From UBA1926 sp002337215 (GTDB lineage: Bacteria > Planctomycetota > Phycisphaerae > Phycisphaerales > UBA1924): a DNA stretch of 64,000 nucleotides. The translations under genes and the position numbers were made by a program. This document shows positions 7,792 to 17,090 of this stretch, one piece after another; position 1 is the first letter of the stretch; each line of letters begins with the position of its first letter. The notes beneath the pieces are model-generated. The model was not told the origin of the DNA. It ran no database searches and saw only the letters and a program-made list of their open reading frames with translations. The DNA lies in the NCBI GenBank assembly GCA_963973795.1, contig CAXBAF010000008.1, positions 1 to 64,000 of the forward strand, written 5' to 3'.

Positions 7792-8991
7792 TCAGAGCGA
7801 GATCCAGGCGTCGGGATTCGGGCCGTGGTCGATCGCGGCGCGGATGAAGCGGACACCGCGCACGCCGTCGTCGAGCGTGGGGTAGTCGATCTCCGGTTCG
7901 TCGCTTGCCTCTGATTGGGATTGGGTTCGGGCCTGGGTTCGGGCCTGGGTCTTGAGGATCGCCTGGCGGGTGCCCCTGTAGATGTTCGCGAACGCCTCGT
8001 AGAAACCCTCGGGATGGCCGCTCGGGATGCGCGTCGCGGCCTTGGCCTCTGCGCAGAGCCCGCCGTCGCCCCGGTGGAAGGTTCGCGTCGGACCATCGAG
8101 GGCGTCAACACGGAGGGTGTTGGGCGTTTCCTGGTTCCATTCCAGGCCGCCCTCGGTGCCGAAGATGCGGATGCGGAGATCGTTGAGCCGGCCGGTCGCG
8201 ACCTGGCTGGCGATGAGCACCCCCTTGGCACGCACCGGTCCGGCGGGGGAGCCGACCTCGTTGAACCGGAGCAGGATGTTCGCATCGTCGTCGATCGCAC
8301 GGCCCGGAACCAGCGCGGACAGGTCCGCGAACATCGACTTCGGCGTGAGCCTGGTGATGTACCGGGTCAGCTGCTCGGCGTGGGAGCCGATATCACCGAT
8401 CGCGCCCCCGGCGTTGGGCCCGCTCGCGTCGGTCCGCCAGGCGGCCTGCTTCTGCCCGGTGTCTTCGAGCCTGGTCGCGAGCCAGCCCTGGTTGTACTCG
8501 ACGATGATCTTGCGGACGGCACCGATCTCGCCGTCGCCGACCATCCGCCTGGCCTGCTTGACCATCGGGTAGCCCGAGTAGTTGTACGTCACCGCGAAGA
8601 TCAGGCCCGTTTCCGCCTGCGCTTTCTCCAACGTCTCGGCCTCCTCGATCGAGGTGCAGAGCGGTTTGTCGCAGACGACGTGGAAACCCGCCCTCAGCGC
8701 GGCCTCGGCCGGCGCGGCGTGGGTGTGGTTGGGTGTCACGATCACGACCGCTTCCATGCGGTCATCAGCGTCGCGCTTCGCCTCGGCCTCGATCATCTCC
8801 TGCCACGAGCCATACGCGCGGTCGTCCGCGAGCCCGACGTCGCCGGCGGAGGCTCTGGACTTTTCGGGCGTGGACGAGAGCGCTCCGCAGACGAACTCCC
8901 ACCCGTCATCGAGCCGCATCGCGGCGCGGTGGACCGCGCCGATGAAGGAGCCCTGGCCACCGCCGATCATGCCGTAGCGGATTCGTCGCAT
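7792..8991 (-). CDS. Gfo/Idh/MocA family oxidoreductase
   Basis: NAD(P)-dependent sugar or polyol oxidoreductase, 399 residues. The N-terminal Rossmann fold starts RYGMIGGGQGSF; VVIVTPNHTHAAPAEAAL and HVVCDKPLC (the family's EKP position, here DKP) are the cofactor and catalytic loops. GGAIGDIGSHAEQL carries the C-terminal-domain His. The ATG at 8991 has a good Shine-Dalgarno (GAGGAGA). It lies 27 bp after the isomerase gene on the same strand, so the two are probably cotranscribed, isomerase first. Near the C-terminus, a Gln/Thr/Ser/Ala-rich linker is encoded by short tandem DNA repeats at 7914-7950. The substrate is unknown; context suggests a 3-keto or glucoside-type sugar. Confidence 0.92.
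   Translation of the reverse strand: MRRIRYGMIGGGQGSFIGAVHRAAMRLDDGWEFVCGALSSTPEKSRASAGDVGLADDRAYGSWQEMIEAEAKRDADDRMEAVVIVTPNHTHAAPAEAALRAGFHVVCDKPLCTSIEEAETLEKAQAETGLIFAVTYNYSGYPMVKQARRMVGDGEIGAVRKIIVEYNQGWLATRLEDTGQKQAAWRTDASGPNAGGAIGDIGSHAEQLTRYITRLTPKSMFADLSALVPGRAIDDDANILLRFNEVGSPAGPVRAKGVLIASQVATGRLNDLRIRIFGTEGGLEWNQETPNTLRVDALDGPTRTFHRGDGGLCAEAKAATRIPSGHPEGFYEAFANIYRGTRQAILKTQARTQARTQSQSEASDEPEIDYPTLDDGVRGVRFIRAAIDHGPNPDAWISL
7914..7950. repeat. Short in-frame tandem repeats inside the oxidoreductase gene
   Basis: The + strand carries ATTGGG twice (7914-7925), then the 12-bp unit GGGTTCGGGCCT twice (7923-7946), followed by a further GGGT. On the coding strand this gives a repetitive Gln-Ala-Arg-Thr linker. 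Both units keep the frame. It looks like replication slippage in a tolerant loop near the C-terminus of the enzyme. Confidence 0.75.
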
Positions 8992-9018
8992 GGTCAGATC
9001 TCCTCGCCGCGGGTCGGC

Positions 9019-10029
<1,011 letters not shown>

Positions 10030-10181
10030 GGTTCGACGGCCCTTTCGTGCGAGCAACCGGGGCGCACGCGGAGACGGGAACGACTCGGCTCATCGCGGAC
10101 GCGCGGGACCCAGAGGGTAATCCAGAACAGTGCGCCGCGCGCGGCCGGTAGACTCGGTGATCTCTCCCGGAGGCCGAGCCG

Positions 10182-13100
10182 ATGCGAAACACGCCGCTGA
10201 TTGACCTGCTGACCACCGTTCTGCTCGCGTTCGGCCCGCTCGGGTCTCGGGCGCTCGCGCAGAAACCCTCGGAACTCGAACCCGGGGCGACGCTGCGGAT
10301 CTACGAGATCGGTCGGCCCATCGACCGGCTCGCGCCGCTCGGGCCGGAACAGACGCCCAACCACGACCGCCTGATCGAGAAGATCGACTTCCCCGGCGAA
10401 GCTTCGCTCTGGGGGGGCGAGGCGGGGCCGAATGACTACCTCGTCGTCACCGTGACGGGCTATCTGAAGATCGACACGCGTGGCGAGTACGCGTTCGAGT
10501 TGACCAGCGACGACGGGAGCCGGCTGTTCGTCGATGGGCAGCGCGTGATCGACAACGACGGCCTGCACGCCCCGGTCGCGGTCCGGGGATCGATCGAACT
10601 CGGTGCGGGTCTCCGTCCGTTCCGGGTCGAACACTTCGAGTCGGCGGGGGGCGCGGCGCTCAGGCTGTCGTGGAGGCCGCCCGGCGAGTCGGGCTACTCG
10701 GTCGTGCCGAGGGCGGCACTGCGTGTCGAGAAGGGGGTGACGCGCGTCACAAGCCCCGGACGCAAAGTACTGCTCGACGGCAACGAGCACCTCCGGCCCG
10801 GCGACGGGCTCCCCCTCGACGGGGTCCACCCGATGTGGACGGTCGAGACCGTGCGCCCAGAGGGTGTCGAGCACCGCATCGGCGCGATGGACTTCATGCC
10901 GGACGGCGCACTGGTCTACTCCGAGTTTGTCCCGGTCAACAACGGGATCCTGCGCACGCGTACCAACGGCACGCTCTGGAAGCTTGAGGGCGTGGACGGC
11001 GGGCGCGGGCGTGCGAAGGCGATGCCGGTCAGAGTTGCCGACGGATTCCATGATCCATCCGGGATCGTGTGCATCGGAACAGATATCTGGGTGTCGCACA
11101 GGCCGGGGCTGGTGCGGCTGCGCGATTCGGACGGCGACGGCGAATACGAAACACGCGCAGAATTCCCGGTGTGGGTGGGCAGCAACTACCACCATTTCTC
11201 GTTCGGGCTCCAGCACCACACCGATGAGTCCGGCTCCTGGATCTATGGCACGCTCTCCACGTCGATCTATTTCCAGACGACGTACGAGGCCGACCCGGTG
11301 GACAGCGAGGTCATCGGAATGAACGGTCCCAACCCGCCGCACCGCGGGTCGTGTTACCGGTTCAATACCGAGACCCACGAGGTGCAGTGGCTGGGCGGCG
11401 GGTTGCGGACGCCCAACGGGGTGCACGTCGATTCAAAGGGACGCGTGCTCGTCGCCGACAATCAGGGCGCGTGGCACCCCGCGAACCGGCTGAACCACAT
11501 CAAGTACGAGATCGGCGGTGACGGAAACGACGACGGGACGGTCGACAACGGAGTCGCCGGCCGATTCTTCGGGCATTACAACGGGCTGCAACGCTCGAAA
11601 CTGTTCCCCGGTGGTGGGACGCGGGCCGACTTCATGGAGGGGGGCGAGTACCCACCGGCGGTGTGGCTGCCGCAGAACGAGGTCAGCAACTCGCCGACGA
11701 CGCCGCTCGAGATTTTGGAAGGCCCGTTCGCGGGGCAGTATTGGCTGGGCGAACTCACCGCTGGCGGCATCCGGAGGGTGTTCCTCGAAGAGGTGAACGG
11801 CGAACTGCAGGGGGCCGTCTTCCGGCATTCCCAGGGGTTCGAGTCGGGCGTGAACCGGCTCATTCGCGGCGAGGACGGGTGCCTGTACATGGGCGGCACG
11901 GGGGCCGACGGGAACTGGAACTGGCGCGGGACGCAGTTCGGTTTGCAGCGGTTGCGGCCAACGGGGGAGACGGCGTTTGAGTATCACTCGATACACGCGC
12001 AGAGCGACGGCTTCCTTGTCCGCTTCACGGAGCCGATCAGCCTTGCATGGCTCGCATCCCCGGAGAATTACGAGATCCGCAGCTGGCGTTATTTCGCGAC
12101 GCCCGACTACGGCGGCCCGAAGTTGGATGAACGAATGCATCGTTTCATTACCGTGCAGCCCGGTCGCAGCGGCGACGCTGTTCGTCTGAAAATCAGTGAA
12201 TTTGATCCGGGCCGCGTGTATCACATCCGATGCAACCCGACGAGCCGAGCGGGCAACGAGATGTGGTCAACCGAAGCGTGGTACACGCTCAATCAGATCC
12301 CGGGTGGCGTAAACGATCGGGTCCTGGAACTCGATTCGATCTCTTCGTTCCACGAGCCCATCGGCGAATGGATTGAGGCCGCCGCCGTGACCGCTGATGG
12401 CACCGGGTTAGGTTTCAGCGATATCAACTATATTTCGTTCGATAACCGCTTACGACTGGACGCTGTGCCCCCTCCGGTCTTGGTCACCCAGAACGGCCGT
12501 ACAAACGACCTCATCACCACCTTCGAGCACGGCGATGTCGCCGCCCACATCGAGTTCATGATCCCCGAGGGCTCCAACTCCGGCGTCTATTTCCAGAGCC
12601 GGTACGAGATCCAGATCCTCGATTCGCACGGAAAAACAAACCCCCAGCAGAACGACATGGGCGGGATCTACCAGCGGTGGGACCCGTCGCGAGGAGCCGG
12701 GAGCGAGGGCTTCGAGGGTGTCCCGCCCCGGGTGAACGCGGCCAGGCCCGCCGGCGAATGGAACGAACTCGATGTCGTCTTCCGCGCCCCCCGGTTCGAT
12801 CCGCAGGGCGCGAAAATCGCCAACGCACGCTTCGAATCGGTGCGGCTCAACGGTGAGATGATCCATGAGGATGTCGAGGTCATCGGGCCGACACGGGGCG
12901 GGGCCGAGGGTGAGGTACCGTTCGCGCCGCTGCGGTTGCAGGGCGATCACGGGCCGGTGGCGTACCGGAGTATCTCGCTCCGAGAGGTCGGCCCAAGCGA
13001 GGATCCTGACGTCAATTTCCCAGGACTTCTCGAGAGTCTCGGCTTTCTTTCGTTCTCCGGCACACTCAAGGACACACACGTGCTGGTGTTCTCCAAAACC

Positions 13101-13826
13101 GCCGGCTTCCGCCACGGCTCGATCCCCGATGGCATCGCCTGCTTCAACGAGCTCGCCGAACGGCATCGCTTCACAATCACCGCCACTGAAGACGCCACTG
13201 CGTTCAATCGGGCCAACCTCGAGAACTACGACGCTGTCGTCTTCCTGAACACCACGGGCGATGTGCTCAACGATGAGCAGCAGGCCGCGTTCGAGGCGTG
13301 GTACCGCGACGGCGGCGCGTTCCTCGGCGTCCACAGCGCGGCCGACACCGAGGACGACTGGCCGTGGTACGGCCGGTTGGTCGGTGCGCGGTTCAAAAGT
13401 CACCCCCAGATCCAGCCCGCCCGGATGATCATCGCCCGGCCTCTTGAAGACGGTCGAGATCACCCGGCGGTCAGCCACCTCGGCGGCTACCCCCACTACA
13501 ACACCTGGACCCGCACCGACGAGTGGTACGACTACCGGGCCCAGCCCGTCGAGGGCACGATCACGCTGCTCCGCCTCGACGGGGCGACCTACGCGGGGGG
13601 CCGGATCGGAAACGACGCCTCGATGCGGCGGACGCACCCCATCTGCTGGTCCCACGAGTTCGACGGGGGGCGGGCGATCTACACCGGAGGGGGGCACACG
13701 AAGGCGTCCTACGCCGAGCCCGATTTTCGACGCCACCTGCTCGGGTGCCTCGCCTGGGCGTTGGGAGCCGAATCGGGCTCGATGGACGCGGCCCCCGCCG
13801 AGACGGGCGCATCCGGATCGGATTGA
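10182..13826 (+). CDS. Secreted PA14 / glucose dehydrogenase-like / DUF1080 / ThuA protein
   Basis: A 1214-residue exported multidomain protein. Residues 1-26 are a signal peptide ending ALAQ. A PA14-type β-sandwich covers about 35-185 (YEIGRPI..., SDDGSRLFVDGQRVIDNDG). A six-bladed-propeller, glucose/sorbosone dehydrogenase-like region covers about 210-605. A DUF1080 (3-keto-glucoside hydrolase-like, concanavalin fold) domain lies at about 725-935 (SGVYFQSRYEIQILDSHG). A ThuA glutamine-amidotransferase-like domain at about 965-1195 contains VLVFSKTAGFRHGSI, FLGVHSAADTE and YTGGGHT. GGAGG precedes the ATG. Each domain alone is common in planctomycetes; the set suggests binding and breaking down oxidised disaccharides outside the cytoplasm, with the divergent oxidoreductase and isomerase acting inside. 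The function is inferred. Confidence 0.9.
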   Translation: MRNTPLIDLLTTVLLAFGPLGSRALAQKPSELEPGATLRIYEIGRPIDRLAPLGPEQTPNHDRLIEKIDFPGEASLWGGEAGPNDYLVVTVTGYLKIDTRGEYAFELTSDDGSRLFVDGQRVIDNDGLHAPVAVRGSIELGAGLRPFRVEHFESAGGAALRLSWRPPGESGYSVVPRAALRVEKGVTRVTSPGRKVLLDGNEHLRPGDGLPLDGVHPMWTVETVRPEGVEHRIGAMDFMPDGALVYSEFVPVNNGILRTRTNGTLWKLEGVDGGRGRAKAMPVRVADGFHDPSGIVCIGTDIWVSHRPGLVRLRDSDGDGEYETRAEFPVWVGSNYHHFSFGLQHHTDESGSWIYGTLSTSIYFQTTYEADPVDSEVIGMNGPNPPHRGSCYRFNTETHEVQWLGGGLRTPNGVHVDSKGRVLVADNQGAWHPANRLNHIKYEIGGDGNDDGTVDNGVAGRFFGHYNGLQRSKLFPGGGTRADFMEGGEYPPAVWLPQNEVSNSPTTPLEILEGPFAGQYWLGELTAGGIRRVFLEEVNGELQGAVFRHSQGFESGVNRLIRGEDGCLYMGGTGADGNWNWRGTQFGLQRLRPTGETAFEYHSIHAQSDGFLVRFTEPISLAWLASPENYEIRSWRYFATPDYGGPKLDERMHRFITVQPGRSGDAVRLKISEFDPGRVYHIRCNPTSRAGNEMWSTEAWYTLNQIPGGVNDRVLELDSISSFHEPIGEWIEAAAVTADGTGLGFSDINYISFDNRLRLDAVPPPVLVTQNGRTNDLITTFEHGDVAAHIEFMIPEGSNSGVYFQSRYEIQILDSHGKTNPQQNDMGGIYQRWDPSRGAGSEGFEGVPPRVNAARPAGEWNELDVVFRAPRFDPQGAKIANARFESVRLNGEMIHEDVEVIGPTRGGAEGEVPFAPLRLQGDHGPVAYRSISLREVGPSEDPDVNFPGLLESLGFLSFSGTLKDTHVLVFSKTAGFRHGSIPDGIACFNELAERHRFTITATEDATAFNRANLENYDAVVFLNTTGDVLNDEQQAAFEAWYRDGGAFLGVHSAADTEDDWPWYGRLVGARFKSHPQIQPARMIIARPLEDGRDHPAVSHLGGYPHYNTWTRTDEWYDYRAQPVEGTITLLRLDGATYAGGRIGNDASMRRTHPICWSHEFDGGRAIYTGGGHTKASYAEPDFRRHLLGCLAWALGAESGSMDAAPAETGASGSD

Positions 13827-14000
13827 ACACGACCGGGGAGGTCTCCATCGCCAGGCGGTGCGGGCCGGTCCCGGCCGGCCTGTGCCGTGCAATCCGCGCC
13901 GTTTGTTCCGTGTTCTGCTGGGCCTATTATGTTGTCCCCGGGGTTCTGCCGAGCAGAGCCCGGGCGAGACGGAACATCTAGCAGAGGCGACTCCGACCGT

Positions 14001-14228
14001 ATGCCGAAAGAAGACGATAAATTCAGTATGGAAGCCATCGTGCTCGAGGCGCTCCCCAACGCGATGTTCCGCATCCAGCTTCCCAATGAGCAGAAGTCGG
14101 AGATCATCGCGTATGTCTCCGGCAAGATGCGCAAGCACTACATCCGCATCCTCCCGGGCGACACCGTCACCGTGGAGATGAGCCCCTACGACCTGACCAA
14201 GGGCCGGATCACCTTCCGCGGGCGGTAA
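14001..14228 (+). CDS. infA: Translation initiation factor IF-1
   Basis: Single OB-fold protein of 75 residues that binds the A site of the 30S subunit during initiation. It matches the family almost end to end: VLEALPNAMFRIQL, VSGKMRKHYIRILPGDTV and SPYDLTKGRITFR. The frame is open upstream (to 13887), but MPKEDDKF aligns with the usual IF-1 start. The gene stands alone between the large secreted protein and der, not in the ribosomal-protein operon where infA often lies. The 174 bp before it contain a GC-rich palindrome near 13863, possibly the end of the previous transcript. Confidence 0.97.
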   Translation: MPKEDDKFSMEAIVLEALPNAMFRIQLPNEQKSEIIAYVSGKMRKHYIRILPGDTVTVEMSPYDLTKGRITFRGR

Positions 14229-14305
14229 TCCGACCGTCTCCCCGAGGACACATTCCCGATCCGCCCGAGAGATCGGCCACGCGGGTTGTCTTTCTATAGT
14301 GCATA

Positions 14306-14332
14306 CGCCGGGCAGGGCCACCCTTCCCGGCG
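14306..14332 (+). other. Hairpin in the leader of der
   Basis: CGCCGGG at 14306-14312 pairs with CCCGGCG at 14326-14332, and AGGG/CCCT extends the stem inward past one mismatch. A TATAGT resembling a -10 box lies just upstream at 14295-14300, but no good -35 is visible. More GC-rich palindromes follow up to the der start, so the leader is strongly structured. The hairpin could equally end the infA transcript, although it has no T-run. Confidence 0.35.
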
Positions 14333-14406
14333 TGTTCGATGCTCAGTGCACCGCAAATGTTTGTGCGGCCCGCCCGCCGGTTCGCCGGCCTGATTTAGGA
14401 CTCCCC

Positions 14407-16002
14407 ATGCCCGTCCCCCGCATCGCCATCGTGGGCCGACCCAATGTCGGCAAATCCTCGCTGCTCAACCTGCTTGCCAAGGAGCGGCTCGCGATCGTGG
14501 ACCCGACGCCGGGCGTCACGCGCGACCGGCTCAGCGCCGTCGTGACCCTCGACCCGCCGAACGGCGAGGGCCCCGACAAGATGGTCGAACTCACCGACAC
14601 GGGCGGGTTCGGGGTCTACGTCGCCCAGGGCAAGCGCTACGACGAGGTCGGCAAGGACCTGTCCACGCTCACCGATGACATCGAGCACCAGATCGCCGAG
14701 GGCGTCTCGGGCGCGGATCTCATCCTCTTCGCGATCGACGTGCAGGACGGCATCACCCCCCAGGACCTCGAGATCGCCAAGATGCTCCGCGAGCAGAAAC
14801 TGGGCTCGCGAGAGAAGAACGGCAAGCTCATCCCCGTCCGCGTGATGGCGACGAAGGTCGACGGACCCTCGTGGGAGACGCACGCCTACGAGCTCGCGGG
14901 CCTCGGGTTCGGCGAGCCGCTCATGTGCAGCGCCAAAAGCAAGTACATGCGCCGGCAGATGATCGACACGCTCTACGACCTCGTCGAGCACTGGACCCCC
15001 AACGAGCACGATCCCGACGAGAGCGTGAGCGATCTCAAGCTCGCGATCGTCGGCAAGCGGAACGGTGGCAAGAGCACGCTGGTCAACGCGCTCGCGGGGC
15101 AGGAACGCGTGATCGTCAGCGAGATCGCGGGCACCACCCGCGACGCGATCGACGTCCGCATCAATCTTCCGGACGGGCGGACCGTGACCGCGATCGACAC
15201 CGCGGGCGTCCGGCGCAAGAAATCGTTCCAGGACCAGATCGAGTGGTACGCCTACGACCGCGCGCAGCGGGCGATCGGTCGGGCGGATGTCATCCTGCTG
15301 ATGCTCGACGCGGAAGCGGAGGTCAGCCAGGTCGATGAGCAGATCGCCTCGCTGGTCGTCGACAGCCACAAGCCGGTCGTCATCGTCGTCAACAAGTGGG
15401 ACCTGGCCCAGGGCCAGCGCAACAAGCACGGCAAGATCATCAACGCGGGCGACTACGAGACCTACATCCGCAAGGAACTGCTCGCCCTCTCGTTCGCACC
15501 CATCGCGTTCATGGCGGCCAAGGACGGGTTCAACGTCAAGGAGGTCCTCGACCTCGCCTTCGAGCTCAAGGATCAGGCCTCGACCCGCGTCGGCACCGGC
15601 GAGCTCAACCGCCTGATCCATCAGATCATCGACAAGCACCACCCCTCCGCGGTGGGCGGCAAGTTCGGGCGCGTCTTCTTCATCAGCCAGGTGAAGACCA
15701 ACCCCCCCACGATCGTCATGATCGTGAACCGGACCGAGGTCTTCGCGGGCTCCTATGAGCGCTACCTGATGAACCGCCTGCGCGAAGAACTCCCGTTCGG
15801 CGAGGTCCCGATCAGGCTCATCTTCCGCAGCCGGAAGCGGGCGGAACTCGCGATGCTCAAGGCTGGCAAGGTCCGCCGCGACGAGGTGAAGGACGCTCGC
15901 CTGCACACGACCGATGCGGAGACGCAGGGATTCGCGGGTGACGACATCGAGGCCTGGCTCCGCGATCTGCCCGAGGACCCCGAGGCGTATTTCGACGATT
16001 GA
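14407..16002 (+). CDS. der: Ribosome biogenesis GTPase Der (EngA)
   Basis: Double-GTPase needed for 50S ribosome assembly, 531 residues. G-domain 1 has GRPNVGKSSLL, TPGVTRD and DTGGFG; its G4 motif reads TKVD rather than NKxD. G-domain 2 has GKRNGGKSTLV (Walker A intact, though the usual GRPNVGKS is altered), GTTRDAID, DTAGVRRK and NKWD. The C-terminal KH-like domain follows (VFFISQVKTNPPT, RLIFRSRKR), with an acidic tail ending at the stop. The ATG at 14407 directly begins the P-loop strand, as in other Der proteins; upstream in-frame codons look non-coding. A small membrane protein gene follows after 22 bp. Confidence 0.96.
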   Translation: MPVPRIAIVGRPNVGKSSLLNLLAKERLAIVDPTPGVTRDRLSAVVTLDPPNGEGPDKMVELTDTGGFGVYVAQGKRYDEVGKDLSTLTDDIEHQIAEGVSGADLILFAIDVQDGITPQDLEIAKMLREQKLGSREKNGKLIPVRVMATKVDGPSWETHAYELAGLGFGEPLMCSAKSKYMRRQMIDTLYDLVEHWTPNEHDPDESVSDLKLAIVGKRNGGKSTLVNALAGQERVIVSEIAGTTRDAIDVRINLPDGRTVTAIDTAGVRRKKSFQDQIEWYAYDRAQRAIGRADVILLMLDAEAEVSQVDEQIASLVVDSHKPVVIVVNKWDLAQGQRNKHGKIINAGDYETYIRKELLALSFAPIAFMAAKDGFNVKEVLDLAFELKDQASTRVGTGELNRLIHQIIDKHHPSAVGGKFGRVFFISQVKTNPPTIVMIVNRTEVFAGSYERYLMNRLREELPFGEVPIRLIFRSRKRAELAMLKAGKVRRDEVKDARLHTTDAETQGFAGDDIEAWLRDLPEDPEAYFDD

Positions 16003-16024
16003 CGCACCTCCGGGTGCCACCAAC

Positions 16025-16468
16025 ATGCTCGAAGATCTGCTCAACTGGGCCGACCGGCATGAGACGCTGCTCTGGTGGCTCGGTGCGGCCTCCGCGGCCG
16101 CGCTCGTCGTCACGCTCGTCGCCGTGGCGGTCATCATCGTGCGCATGCCCGCCGACTACTTCGTCGACCGCCGCCACCACCATCTCGCCCGCTTCCGAGA
16201 GCGCCCCGCCCTTACGCTCGCGTTGACGATCGCCCGCAACGTCCTCGGCCTCGCGTTCCTCGTCGCGGGCATCGCGATGCTGGTCCTGCCCGGCCAGGGC
16301 CTGCTGACGATCTTCGTCGCGCTCGTGCTGCTCGATTTTCCGGGCAAACTCCGCCTCGAACAGAGCCTGATCCGCCGCAAGGGCGTGCGGCGCCCCATGA
16401 ACTGGATCCGCCGAAAGGCGGGCAAGCCGCCGCTGGTCATCGCCGAAGGGCGCGGCCCAGCGCGGTAG
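16025..16468 (+). CDS. Small PGPGW-type transmembrane protein
   Basis: A 147-residue inner-membrane protein of unknown function. Residues about 14-38 form one hydrophobic helix (LLWWLGAASAAALVVTLVAV) and about 66-105 a hairpin of two more, containing the loop VLPGQGLL that marks the PGPGW family of putative transmembrane proteins. The C-terminus is basic (RRKGVRRPMNWIRRKAGK), probably cytoplasmic. It begins 22 bp after der and ends 22 bp before the next gene, so der, this gene and the lipoprotein may be cotranscribed. The ATG at 16025 was chosen because earlier in-frame codons overlap the end of der. Confidence 0.8.
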   Translation: MLEDLLNWADRHETLLWWLGAASAAALVVTLVAVAVIIVRMPADYFVDRRHHHLARFRERPALTLALTIARNVLGLAFLVAGIAMLVLPGQGLLTIFVALVLLDFPGKLRLEQSLIRRKGVRRPMNWIRRKAGKPPLVIAEGRGPAR

Positions 16469-16490
16469 ACTTCCGGCGGAGGACCACAGC

Positions 16491-17033
16491 ATGCGGACCG
16501 CACTCGCTCTCGCACTCGCGTCGATCTGCTCTGCCGCCGCGATCCCGGCATGTTCCACGCACCAACACGCGACGCAATCGAACACCGAGCGTGGCGCGAT
16601 GTCCTCGCCCGTTGCCTTTCTCACCGGGCATTGGCGCCACGACGACGGCGAGACCGTGATGGAGGAGATCTGGTTCCCGCCGCACCCGACCGATGGCGCG
16701 AGCGCGGGGATCCTCCGCTGGACCGCCGACAACGGCACGGTCCGCATGTACGAACTCATGAGCCTGACGCCCGCCGATGACGGGTCGGTCGCGTTCCAAC
16801 TGCGGCATTTTCGCGGCGACATGCAGCCGTGGGCGTCCGAAACAAACGGCCCGTTCCGGGGCGTCGCCGATCGGCCCGGCCCCGCCGCGTTGGTCATCCG
16901 CGGCACGGAACGCAACGGCGACGTCGTGTCGATCACCTACGAACGCACGGGAGACGCGCTCGTGAGCACGCTCCGGTTCGCCGAATCGTCGGGGCGCGAC
17001 CCGATCGTCATCGATTTCGAACTCGTCAGATAA
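16491..17033 (+). CDS. DUF6265-like lipoprotein
   Basis: A 180-residue predicted lipoprotein. The signal sequence MRTALALALASICSAA leads to a lipobox-like IPAC at about residue 21. The mature part opens with FLTGHWRHDDGETVMEEIWF, the pattern of DUF6265-type β-barrel domains (a bacterial lipocalin-like fold of unknown role), followed by alternating β-strands to the end. Function unknown. It is the last gene before a strong hairpin at 17037, convergent with flotillin. The start codon follows GGAGG at 16479-16483. Confidence 0.75.
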   Translation: MRTALALALASICSAAAIPACSTHQHATQSNTERGAMSSPVAFLTGHWRHDDGETVMEEIWFPPHPTDGASAGILRWTADNGTVRMYELMSLTPADDGSVAFQLRHFRGDMQPWASETNGPFRGVADRPGPAALVIRGTERNGDVVSITYERTGDALVSTLRFAESSGRDPIVIDFELVR

Positions 17034-17036
17034 AAC

Positions 17037-17063
17037 CGGCCCGCGCCAGGTGAGCGCGGGCCG
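17037..17063. terminator. Strong hairpin terminator between convergent genes
   Basis: CGGCCCGCGC at 17037-17046 pairs perfectly with GCGCGGGCCG at 17054-17063 around a 7-nt loop. On the minus strand the stem is followed by TTTTA, giving a good Rho-independent terminator for flotillin. On the plus strand it can serve the lipoprotein gene but lacks a T-run. Confidence 0.75.
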
Positions 17064-17090
17064 ATGATCGTCCGGTGTGACCCGATTCGC

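Noticed and set aside
14295..14300. TATAGT as a -10 box for der
   Set aside because: No acceptable -35 sequence at 16-18 nt; recorded only as a remark on the leader hairpin.
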